Source: Pollenia angustigena (lineage: Eukaryota > Arthropoda > Insecta > Diptera > Polleniidae). From it: a stretch of DNA of 64,000 nucleotides. Both the position numbers and the translations under genes were made by a program. The DNA lies in contig OV884060.1 in the NCBI GenBank assembly GCA_930367215.1, positions 104,556,151 to 104,620,150 of the forward strand, in the 5' to 3' direction. Each line of letters starts with the position of its first letter. The stretch's first letter is position 1. This document shows positions 35,560 to 46,226 of this stretch, piece by piece. Below the pieces are notes generated by a model, which saw nothing but the letters and a program-made list of their open reading frames with translations, ran no database searches and was not told the DNA's origin.

Positions 35560-35672
35560 AACAGGGGTTTTTTATGTTTCAAAGAAATGCTAATAAAAGA
35601 TTAAATTTGTATTTAAAGAAGGGTTTTTATGTTTCAAAGAAGTGGTAACAAAAGAGCATTTAAAAAAACTTC
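35560..35672 (+). repeat. Direct repeat upstream of transposase copy B
   Basis: 'ttttttatgtttcaaagaaa' at about 35568 is repeated as 'gtttttatgtttcaaagaag' at about 35623. Each is followed by 'taa.aaaaga'-type sequence. It may be part of the element's regulatory or end region. Confidence 0.5.
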
Positions 35673-35681
35673 TATCAAGAG

Positions 35682-35720
35682 TATAAAAATGCAAGCATTC
35701 ATAATTGTACCTTCATTATT
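35682..35720 (+). promoter_or_regulatory. TATA box and initiator of transposase copy B
   Basis: TATAAAA at 35682-35688 is followed 33 bases later by TTCATTA (A at about 35715), close to the insect initiator TCAKTY. The ATG of copy B is at 35730, giving a very short leader. Spacing and order fit a core promoter, though no function can be shown here. Confidence 0.5.
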
Positions 35721-35729
35721 GTTTAAAAA

Positions 35730-37746
35730 ATGGCTAAGTTCAGTTATAAAGTTCTCGCAGATATATATTTTCAACAGAAAGATGAAAAAGATTTTGTGTT
35801 ACACATAATGAATAATCCATTCTTTAAATTATGCAACGAACAAGAAATCAAAATACATCAGATAAAAATTAAAAATTTTTCATTTACATTAAGAAAACGG
35901 TACCTTAAATGTTCTAGAAACAAGAAAAAGTTTTACTTACGCAACGAAAAATGGCTAACAAATGATCTGATTTTTAAGAAGCTGTCAATAACCGCTAAGG
36001 AAACTGAAAAAGTAGGTCGGCCCGCAAAACAAATTGACAATTGCAGTGAAAGATCACGAAGACGCAAGCTTGCAAATATCAATGAAGAAATTTCTCATAG
36101 TATGATAAGGGATTAATTTCTGCATCAAATTCAACCAACGCAAAATAAGAAAACAAAAATTGCAATAATTGAAAAAATAGTGGAAGCGAGCCCTAAACGC
36201 ACAAAGAGGATTTTAAAAAGTATGCCTACACCAACTAAAGAAATGAAATTTAATCCAGAAGAAGCATTTACACTATTTTTGGATTTAAAACTGACAAAAA
36301 ATCAGTATACAGAACTGCGAAAGCGAACCAATGAACAAAATTGTGGAATCTTCCCAGCATATCGAGATTAAGTTTCTGTCAAAAAAGAGTGCTTACCTTC
36401 ACAAACGGCTATTAGTGTAACTTCAAGTTCAGCAGAAGTAAAGTTGCAGGCTCTTCTCGAACACACTGCAGAACGATTATTAAACACACTTGATGCTGAC
36501 TATTTAAAAAAACTTAAAAATTGCAGCATCACTTTATTTTCAAAATGGGGATGTGATGGAAGCTCTGGTCAGAAACAATACAAGCAATGTAATTCAGAAA
36601 ACTCATCTGATGCTAACTTAGTCATGGTATCTTTAGTTCGTTTAGTACGTTTAAGAAAAACTTATATTGGCTTAGAGCCGTCAACCAGTAGAGTTACAGA
36701 TATGGATGTATGGAAAAATGAAATTCCCTCTTCAACAAAGTATTGCAGACCAATAAAGTTTGTTTACAAAAAGGAAACTAAAGATGTCATAACTGAAGAA
36801 GTTCGAAAAATAAAAGATCAAATTAAAGAACTTCAACCGGCAATATTTAAATTTGATGACCAATGCATTAAAATTAATTTCCAAATGTTCCTTACAATGA
36901 TCGATGGATAAGTTGCACAAGCATTAACCGAAACAAAGTCTTCGTCAAGCTGTACCATATGCCAAAAGACATCAAGTCAATTAAGCCAACCCCCATCACA
37001 AGACAATAGTTTCAATGAAGCATACGAATTTGGAATGTCCCCTCTTCATACCAGAATTCGTTTTATGGAGCATGTTCTTAAATTGGGCTATGATTTGGAA
37101 TTTGGCCCGTTAGGCGAAACAGTGAGAAAAAACAAAGAAAATGTGGAAAAAGGAAGCAAACAAGAACACAAATTCAAGAAAAATACCTTCACCTAAGCCT
37201 TATAATTGATCAGCCAAAACAAGGAGAAGGAAATTCAAATGATAGAAACACTGCAAGGAGATTATTTTCCGATCCAGAAACTGCAGCATCTATATCAGGA
37301 GTACATTTTGAATTAATAAGACGATTCCATATCATTTTACAAGTAATATCATGTAGCAGAAAGATAAATGCAAAAAAATTTGGCCAGTATGCAAATGAAA
37401 CAGCAATTCTTTATAACAAAAAATACTCTTGGAGACATATGCCAACCACAGTTCATAAAATTTTATACCATGGGGAACAAATAGTTCAACACAATATGAT
37501 ACCAATTGGAGATCTATCTGAAGAAGCGCAAGAAAAAAGGAACAAAGACTACAGATTCTTCCGCGAGCATAACACAAGAAAAATGTCCAGATGTTTACTA
37601 TTTTGTTGTGCACATCAGATCCATATATGTCCAGTATTCGACAAAAATGGAAATCAACCTCAATCGAATTAGAGGAAGGAGCTAAACAACTTCTGGAAAA
37701 TGAAACCCAAAGCTATTTAGAAGAAATTTTTACTAATATTGTTTAA
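35730..37746 (+). pseudogene. RAG1/Transib-like DDE transposase relic (copy B)
   Basis: It starts MAKFSYKVLADIYFQQ and ends EEIFTNIV-stop, about 670 codons, and is related to but diverged from copy A. Three in-frame TAA codons (36114-36116, 36369-36371, 36909-36911) and two frameshifts (about 37150, and about 37585-37595 after TRKMSR) break it. Motifs: LFLDLKLTKNQY, FSKWGCDGSSGQKQY, TPSS/IPSSTKYCRPI, FLTMIDG, CTIC, MSPLHTRIRFMEHVL, TVHKILYHGE (HxxxxH), IGDLSEEAQEKRNKD and ILLCTSDPYMSS. The zinc-site residues and the first Asp and last Glu regions match copy A and the RAG1 pattern. A basic region (RPAKQ...ERSRRRKL) precedes the core and may bind DNA. Inactive as it stands. Confidence 0.7.
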
Positions 37747-38307
37747 TTTAAAATTGTTTATAGATTATAATTGGCTTTTGATTTAAGTATACATATATTT
37801 GTTTTAATATATAAAAATAAAATACACATACATCTCAAACCAAAAATAAAAGTTGAATTACCTAAAATGTTATCGATAGCCAAGAATGCTATTTGGGCAT
37901 TTTTCAAAATATTCCTTTTCAGTTTTATCCTTATAACAACTCGTCTCGTCCCAAAAAGCCAACCTTTGGCCCCTGTGAATATTGGGATTAAAAAATTTAC
38001 AGGGGCCAAATATTGGCATTTTCTGACAGGATCTAAGTTCGACAATAAAAAAATAAGTATCAGTTGTAAAATACAAGAGAAATAATGATAAATTATAAAA
38101 AAATCATATTTGAAATATTCAACTTTTACACCGAAACTCAACAAAAAAATGAAAATGCATTTTGAACTCCCCATAACTTTTGCTCCTATCAGTCGAATTT
38201 TACGTTTTATAGCGCAAATTAAAGCCTAAAATCGCACCCATCGAGCAAAAAAAATACCGATCCAGTCAAAAGTTATGGAATTTTGACCGCCTTCTCGTAA
38301 AATTTCC

Positions 38308-38314
38308 CACTGTG
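38308..38314 (-). other. Candidate CACAGTG terminus 3' of transposase copy B
   Basis: On the minus strand the sequence reads CACAGTGGGAAATTTTACGA, starting with the heptamer CACAGTG of vertebrate recombination signals; Transib ends are reported to start with CAC-type heptamers. It lies about 560 bp after the transposase stop. No matching left end was found, so this may be coincidence. Confidence 0.25.
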
Positions 38315-38324
38315 CGAAGGTCGG

Positions 38325-38395
38325 CTATGCAGTGAAGCTTTAGCTAGCGAAGCCGGTCTTTGTTATACCATAGAGGAGAAAATCCTTGCGCCCAA
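38325..38395 (+). repeat. Second copy of the 'gcgaagccggt' repeat
   Basis: It matches 29600-29680 ('gcgaagccggtctttgttat', 'gagaaaatccttgcgccc'). Directly follows the candidate end of copy B. Confidence 0.5.
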
Positions 38396-38474
38396 AAGTG
38401 TTTTCGTTATATTTTTAATATAAGTACATATACACCCAGAGAAAAAACAACAAAACAATTTCTATATTTTTTAA

Positions 38475-38640
38475 TTTGGGGACTTAGTTCACTTTCATTA
38501 GAGGACTTTTTACACTCTTGTGGAAATTTTGTGAAATTGGGGTCTTTGTTCATTCCTGTTAGGGACTTGGTTCACCTGTTTGGGGGCTTAGTTCATATTG
38601 GCTTTTTAGGGGCTTTGTTCATTTTGGGTTTGGGGAATAA
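38475..38640 (+). repeat. Minisatellite of GGGGnCTTnGTTCA blocks
   Basis: Blocks such as GGGGACTTAGTTCA, GGGGTCTTTGTTCA, GGGACTTGGTTCA, GGGGGCTTAGTTCA and GGGGCTTTGTTCA recur about every 30-40 bp. The style is like the GAAATAACCCCC blocks of the hAT MITE at 21926-22473. The open frame 38360-38698 crosses it and is not considered a gene. Confidence 0.6.
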
Positions 38641-38699
38641 ATACCGCCCAATATTCCATGGAACTTCTTATTTATTTATCCTAAAGAAAACCATTTGAC

Positions 38700-40239
38700 T
38701 CAAATAAAATTAAAAAATTAAAATAATTAATTTCATTAAAATTAAATTAATAAAAAAATAAAAATTAGTAATGTTTTACGCACTTGGCACAATATCATTT
38801 CTATTCTATCATTCTATAAATTAAAAGGTGTTTGTTTTGTTTTTTTTTTTAATTCTTCTTTGTTATTTTATCCTATTTTGATGTTCCTCTTGGCAGAGTT
38901 GCCACGATATATCAATTTGAAAAGAGAGAAATATAAAACTGTTTACCGTGGTTATAAATATGTTAGTGAATCACATAGTGGTTAGTGCCAACATCAAAAT
39001 GTCTCTCAGATGCGAAAGAACTCATTTGAAAACTTAAGAATTCCTACGCCATTTTCTTCAAGTTTGAGTATAACATATTATTGCGCCCGTAATTAAGCAG
39101 ATCTGCGTCTTAAGCAGACTCACAATGCTCTTATAATATTTTCGCAAATGCCCTTAAGGCCAGTTCTTATAGACATATTAAAAGTTGTACCACCTGTACT
39201 GCACTGCTAAGAAAGAAAGTCACATGCGCCAAAATTCCCAAACTGATATATTGATATATATCATACCCTGATCAAATTATACCGTCAATATCGCCTTATA
39301 TTGAATAATATTTAATTAAATCTGTAGAACTTGTCTCGGCACTCACATCAGAAACTTCAAATGTTCAATTGACACAAAATGGCTTACCCTGGAAAAGAAA
39401 AATATACACAACATCTCCAAATTTTAAACTTATTTGTACAATTTGGTTTTCGTAAGAAGAAAACTAGACAAAAAAGTCAAAAGTCCATTTTCTCTACTTT
39501 ATCATCAAAATGTGTCCTGTCTGTTAGGATAATAAAATTGGATCATATAATATTATTTTAAATCATTTTAGTAATTTTTCGAAAATATTAAATTTTAAGG
39601 CGCGAATGATAAATACCGTAAAAGCTAAATATCTCAAAACTACTAAAATGTAGATGTGACTATCTTTCTTAGGAGGGCAGTGTAGGTGTGGCCGTTTTTT
39701 TGATTGAAGTCAATTGTCTTTTAAATATTCGATCATTGTATTGAGAATCAAACATTGTAGATAAGCAAAGCCTTAAATCATTTAGTTAAAGCTAATGCAA
39801 TTTTAGCAACTAAACTTTGAGACTCCAAACGATTTTCCATATTCGTTGATTCATTTATTATATGCAACGATTTTATTATTTCGTTTTTATTTTATGCTCT
39901 GCTTTTAAAAGAAAAATATTGAAAAAAAGATTTTAGAATAGCGGTTGTTAATTTTGAGAATATTGATGAATTTGTTATTAATTAAATTTCCCAAATGTCA
40001 TCGATGTAACAACGGTATCAAAAATAGTATATTATTAGATTGAGAACCTGTAGAACAATGTTTCCAAATTGAGCAAATTTACTTAAAAAAAAAAAATAAC
40101 GTGTTCGCGAATTTCATAGAGCACTTCGTTCATTTAAGAAATTAATTTCTGGTTAAATGGCTACGTCAATAATCATAACATCCATTAAAACTGACTGTTT
40201 GATGCGGTTTACACGCCCTGTCGAAATGATCAAATTGCT
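38700..40239. other. AT-rich non-coding stretch
   Basis: No gene is seen. A block at 38995-39060 ('tctcagatgcgaaagaactc') is repeated at 45490-45560, so some of this is dispersed repeat. Confidence 0.35.
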
Positions 40240-40455
40240 GCCTTTACGGGGAATGGCGAGCTCTCTCGCTAAACAACATCGATATTTGGTTTAAACAAGA
40301 TGGCGAAATTTGCCATACAGCGAGTTAAACAATAGATTTGTTGCAAAATTAATTTAGTGATAACTTTATTTCCAAAAGTGGTCCTGTTCACTGATGCCCT
40401 CGTTCGTGCGATCTAATGCCTCTAAATTTTTTTAATGGGGCTATGTTAAGTCATT
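40240..40455 (+). pseudogene. Mariner-type transposase C-terminal fragment
   Basis: Conceptual reading, with shifts and stops, gives NIDIWFKQDGEICHTAS, TIDLLQ, FISKSGPVHW, then PRSCDLMPLNFF and WGYVKSL. This matches the mariner block 'DxWFQQDGATCHTA ... WPPRSPDLxPLDFFLWGYVK'. The Asp in QDG and the Asp in SCDLMP are present. The N-terminal half is missing and the frame is broken. No TIRs were identified. Confidence 0.65.
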
Positions 40456-41044
40456 GTCACAAAATAAACTAATTATACTATTAGAGATAGCAAAAAACAG
40501 TTTTTTATAAGATGTGGTATTATTATCAAAATAAATATTGAAATTATAGGAAATGATTATTTAGTTTGCTTGTTAGCTCTGTTTTTTCCGACAAATATTT
40601 GACAAGTGTGACCATAGCTTAAGCGACGTTTAATGCAAAAATCATGAGTATTTAACCAAAATAAGGAGGTCATTCATATTTTATTTCTTACAGCAAATCG
40701 GAAAGACATGTTAAATTAAATAGAGAAAAAATATAACAAATATGTATATAAAATCATCATATCGTTTGTAGAGGATCGCAAAATATTTGGATAATAGCTA
40801 AGTAATATGTCATGGCAACATTTGGTACGTAGGCTTAGAATTGACTTTAGGTCATATATAAACTAAACACCCCCACTAAAATAGCCTTAAGACGAACAAA
40901 TCTTATAAAGATGTCGGTAATATTCCTCACAAAGAACTCTTACATGTACATATGAACCTAACCTTGTAACACAATTTTGTTTTGCCGGCTTCATACCTGG
41001 CCGTATGTCACAGATATGGTACACTCTCGAAAATTTGTCTTTAT
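40456..41044. other. AT-rich non-coding stretch
   Basis: I see no supported gene or clear repeat. Confidence 0.3.
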
Positions 41045-41400
41045 ATACTGTGGTGTATTTTTAAAACCTTTTCTTTAGCTTCACTTCGGAAAATCAAATC
41101 TTGTAACGTCAATTTAACCGCCTTATACTCAATGCAAATGGATGAAACTTTGCAGGCATACATATTCTCGATGACAATACACGAATACATGGGCGTAGCC
41201 AAGATAAAATCTAGGGGGAGGGGGCAAACATTTTTTTTATTGGTAAAATGCTTATTTGAATGCCTTTTGCTCAATGCAAATGGATGAAACTTTGCAGGCA
41301 TACATATTCCCGATGGCAGTACACGAATACATGGGCGTAGCCAGGATCAAATCTAGGGGGGCGGGCAAAAATTTTTTTAAATGTTCTTTCTTAAGAAAAG
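41045..41400 (+). repeat. 141-bp tandem duplication in a dispersed repeat
   Basis: 'tcaatgcaaatggatgaaac' recurs about 141 bp apart (about 41130 and 41271), each followed by 'catacatatt' and 'acacgaatacatgggcgtag'. A third partial copy is at 25695-25835. The small open frames across it (40982-41450) come from the duplicated unit. Confidence 0.65.
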
Positions 41401-43497
41401 CGTTTCTTAAAAAAAATTTTTTTAAATGTTCTTATTATTTAGGTTTGTAGAAGGGGAATTTTAAGCTTTAAAGGTGATTTTTTCAAAATTTGCTTTTATT
41501 CTTATATAATCATCACTTCTTATCGGTTATAGTATTTTTTTTCTTAGATTTTTACTCCATATCACCCCAATTAAAACTTTGCTCATGTGTACTTTTAAAC
41601 TTTTTGCCCCAGATAGATATATGGGCAAATCCCAGAAACAGTCCACCAACCAACAATTCTTTTTAATTTTTTTGGCCGCTGGTCCTGCTTCCATATTATT
41701 TTTTATTTTGTTTAAACAAATTAGATGAAAAAAAATAATTTTGTGGTTGTCAAAAATTTCTACACTTATGTCAAAATTTATACTAGCCCCTAGGGCTAGT
41801 GAAATTTTATTCACCTCAATAGTGTCAAAATTTTACTTCCATGAGTACTTTGCTACCGTTTCACACACACCCAATATGTTTAAATTTTCATTCAATACTA
41901 AATAAAATTATTATAAACGTCAGAAACAATTTCATACAAATTGTTGCTGAAGTTAAAGTAGACTCAACTTTAGTTACATTTTTAAAATAATTTTAGTTAA
42001 ATTTTTGTTCTAAAAATGAAAGGAAAGTCTATGAAATACTTTGGGAAGAAAAAAGATAGAAGAATAAACTAAATTGTTGCTCCGATTGTGAACAAAGCTT
42101 AATAGAAAATACATGTAAACGTGAACACTTATCTGAAAAAAGTTTTGAGTTAGAAAAGTTTTAAATTCGACTTGTAAATTAATCATTTTGTATATTTTTC
42201 AAGAAATTTATGCTTCAAATTTATTAAAAATATTTTTAAAATAGAAAGGTACGCTGTTTAAAAAATTGTTTCGAAAAAACTGAAAATTTAAGGTGAAAAC
42301 CAAATGCTTTGCTCACGTCAAATAAGTGCAACTATGCTATTTTATACAGTTGCAAGGGTAAACAAAATTGACGTGAATAACTTTATTAAAAAATAAATAT
42401 ATAATAAAATATATAAAAATAAATAAAGCGTCAACGAACTCAATGTGAAGAGACACATTTTTAAATATCCAGCATACAAATTTTAACTTCACATTGATGC
42501 GAAGGATACACATAACAAATTGAAATTGCCAAATTGGCATCAGTGGCGATAAGTTATAATTTACTAAAAAAAAAAAGAGGTTGAGTTTTTCTTTTGGATC
42601 CATATTAATCCTTCTTTGCATATTTTTAGTTTACTCAGCTTTTTTGCTTTCATATTTAGAAACTTTTTTTGCATATAAAAATATGCCCTGGTGATATAAG
42701 AACCCAATAAGAGATATAAAAGACAATAAAACAAAGAGTAATAATTTTTAAGAACTACGAAGTAAAAATTACTATCTCTGGATGCATTAGTCAACTAAAT
42801 CTTTTAAATGCCATATTAAATCTTTTTATTAAAACGTGTTATTGTTTCTACTTTATTGTTCACTTTATTTGTAGTTTGTTTTTATTTTGTTGTTTTTAAT
42901 TTATTTTCATGTAATTATTTAATTTAGCTGATTAAAAAAAAGGAAATTAAATGTTTGTGTACAAATTCTTATCAGTCGGATTTCTAAGCGATTTTTATGC
43001 ATTCACATTTTTGTACAATTCATTTAAAAATATAAAAACATTTTGCACTGATCATAATATTATTTTGGTTTTAATTGTTTAACTATCTATTTTATTGTTC
43101 TACTGTATGGTTTAAATTGGTAAAGTTAAACAATATAAAACATACAATAGAATCTCGACATTTCAGTAACAAAAAAAAAAAAAATTTACCAAAATTTTGA
43201 CATTGTGCTGTGTGTTCTTAAAACAAAATCCCGATCTACGACATTTCCCTGCAACTTTTTTTTTATAATTATGTTTTAGGTCGAAGTTGTATAACTGCAG
43301 TTATGTTTTTTCTCTGCGTGTGGTTACAAAATAATGTGTAGTAGTTTTCCAGCTCAGTAAATTTGAATGTAATCCCAATACACCCATTTATTAAGTACTT
43401 TCACGTTACATATTTACATAGTAATTCACACGAAGCTCAGTTGGCATAACACTAAAAAAAAAAACACCCCCCAAGTTGAAATCAACACTATGAAGCA
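41401..43497. other. AT-rich non-coding stretch
   Basis: No gene is supported. Minus-strand frames at 41527-41814 and 42337-42794 are AT-driven and not recognised. A pogo-like word 'caatagaatctcgacatttc' lies near 43146. Confidence 0.35.
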
Positions 43498-43691
43498 CAC
43501 ACAGAAAAAAATCATTGTAAATTCGTTCAAAACAAGGTTGATATTACATTTTCAATAGTGATTTTGCTTCATTGTTGTTTCATGTTAATTTTACAACAAC
43601 TTGCGAACAACATTTTTTTCTTTTAAAATAACTGTAATTCATGTTAATTTAACATTGCAGTAAAGTTAGAGCAAAATGTCATTTATATTAG

Positions 43692-44765
43692 GTTCGTTTG
43701 AGTACTTTTACAGTAAAATGCAGTAAATGAGTAAACTGAAAAAATTTCTCTCACAAAATGCTGTTGTCCAAAAAAGTACGCGAACGCAAAATTTGTAAAA
43801 ATTCGTAAAATAAAGGCAACAGCTGATGGCAAACAATTAAAGTGTTGAAAAATATTATCACTTTTGACTACTTAACTCGTTTTCTTATCGTTACTCGATT
43901 AAATACTTTTTATAACACGAAAATTTTTGGAAAATACAAACAAACTATTTTATGCAATCTTTCATATTTGTTTGTTTTTTATTTTATTTTATTTTATTTT
44001 ATTTTACTTATTTGTAGCGGGTTAAATTATTAAAAAGAACATGAATAATTTTGTTGCTATTAATTACTTAGGAACCCACATACTTCACACTTTTACAACT
44101 CTAAAAAATTAGCATAACAAAAAAAAAAAAAATTAGTATTGTGGTTATTTTGTTGAACTATTTATGGTTTTTAATCCAAATTTTTAATATTTTTAATTAG
44201 GCTTAAGTTCATGAAATTTAATTTTTCATTAAATTATTTTTGTGAAGAAAGTAATTTTACAACATGAAAATTAATTAAAATTGTTATTGATAATCTTTAA
44301 TTTCTTCACAAAAAAAAATTAAAGGAAAAAATAAATTTCATGAACTCAAGCCTAATTAAAAATATTAAAAATTTGGATTAATAACAAAAAAAAATTTAAA
44401 AAGTTTGTATTTAGCCAAATAAATGCTTCACAAACAAGTTTAATTAATTAATATTTATTCACTTTTTGTTTTGGTTAAATTTTATTTCAACTTTTCTTTT
44501 ATTTAACAATTTTTTCACAATTTGTATGCTTTTTATTTGTTACTTTTGTTTGTTTACCTTTTGAAACATATGTTTTTTTGATTTACAAAATTTTACTGGA
44601 AAAATTTCTGCAGTAAAAACTTGTAAATACTCAGACAAGAATTGTCACTTTTCGCTCTCAATTTATGTTCTCATTTACTGTATATTGTGTACTCGAACGC
44701 AATTTCGTAAAATGCAGTAAAGTTTCGTAAAAAATAGTAAAAACTTTTGTGTTCTCGAACGCAAC
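43692..44765. repeat. Nested inverted-repeat unit
   Basis: The left edge GTTCGTTTGAGTACTTTTAC and the reversed right edge GTTGCGTTCGAGAACACAAA are similar, and 'aaaatgcagtaaa' occurs near both. It carries the palindrome at 44171-44381. Confidence 0.45.
44171..44381. mobile_element. Palindromic MITE (TTAATCCAAATTTTTAATAT ends)
   Basis: TTAATCCAAATTTTTAATAT and its reverse complement at 44381 are exact, and the arms match for about 70 bp. A half copy is at 33174-33290. Non-coding. Confidence 0.65.
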
Positions 44766-45350
44766 TATTGAAATAACAATCCGAATCACGTTGAATGAAA
44801 GTTATTTCAAGTTGAAACAACGTGAATTTCATGTAGAATCAAATTTTTTAGAGTGTGATATAACAGTGCGAAGAAAACATATGCATTTATTCAAATTCAA
44901 AACACTTACCCCTGTAACACATGTTTCACTTATTTTGTATCTCCTTTGTTAACAGAAGCATCAGCAGAATGGCCCGATATGGTTTTCGTCATCATTCTAC
45001 TTTGAAAACTTGATGTACTATTTAACTAAATAATTTTAATTAACGGAATACGGGAATTGTCTTCTTTTTATAACATACTTTAAACATGAAAATAAAAATA
45101 TGTACATACTTAAGATACACTTTTGATTTTAATATAAAACTGGTTTTTATGAATTCAATATTGAACAATGTTATTTTAACAGGGAATAATATCAAATAAC
45201 CGTGATTTAAGGTTATTTTAATATTTTTCATTTAAAATTTATATGAAATAATGATAAATATACATAAGGGCATACTTTTGCAGAAATTTACCATGATTCT
45301 CAATCAACGATTCGCCATGTTATTTTAACATTGGTATTTTTTTCTGTGTG

Positions 45351-46226
45351 CAGTAAATATGTTTTTAGAAATATTAAGATTAATGATAGTATGTAAAAAT
45401 CACTGTGAACTGGCAGATAAATTCGTAATTAGTGAGGTTTAAGGCCAGTTTAAGAAGATTTCGTTTGATCCAAGAACTTCAGTAGATAATTGCCTCTCAG
45501 ATGCAACAGAACTCATTTGAAAACTTAAGTTAATATTTCTGTCCAATTTTCTTTGAGGTTGGGTATAATATTTCGTTGCGCCAGTAAGCAGATCTAAGGC
45601 ATCTCTCAATTATTCTTTAACCCTTAAGTGTATACCTGGGCATGGCCAGGCACTTTATGTATTCGTCAATAGTGTTTTTTATAAGAATATGAGGAAGAGT
45701 GTAAATTTAAACAACGTGTGCGTGAAAATTTTTTACATATTGTATCCACCTAAGCCTGGTTAAACCCTGCCTTATTCTTTATGTACTGTAGTAAATAAAA
45801 ACAAAACGATACGTATCAAAAAGCATACGCAACACATAAGAATTCTTTCCTTACTTTTTTTTTCGAAAAATTATTCTATTTGACAACAAAATGTTTCTGC
45901 TATGGCCATAAAACTCCTTACAGCCAGACCCAGGTGGCAGTTTCTGCCACACAAATTAGGTGTCTACTTAAGAGTTAATAAAAATAAGCAGAAAAATAAA
46001 GCGGCAAGCGTTTTTATGTCAAAATGTCTTATTTTCATACATTTTATACGGAAGAAAACTTTAGAGTGTGATTTAAAAACCACCCGGCTGGAAAATCTTA
46101 TTTAACATTGGAAATAGAAGATTCATGTCATGTTGGATGGACACCCTCGTGTCTGCCTGATTTTAATTTTACTCGAACTCCATTTTCGATAAACTCTAAA
46201 CAATTTTTTATATTATTCTTTTTCAG
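45351..46226. other. Region upstream of the visible AGGF1 exons
   Basis: The missing first exon(s) of the AGGF1-type gene should lie here or further upstream, but I could not identify them. 45490-45560 is a dispersed repeat shared with 38995-39060. The frame at 45902-46105 is not recognised. Confidence 0.35.

Larger units (their letters stand above)
43498..45350. mobile_element. Inverted-repeat element with CACACAGAAAAAAAT ends
   Basis: CACACAGAAAAAAAT at the left and its reverse at the right bound about 1.85 kb. 'gttattttaac'/'gttgatattac'-like words occur near both ends. It contains a second inverted-repeat unit (43692-44765). No target duplication is evident. Confidence 0.45.
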
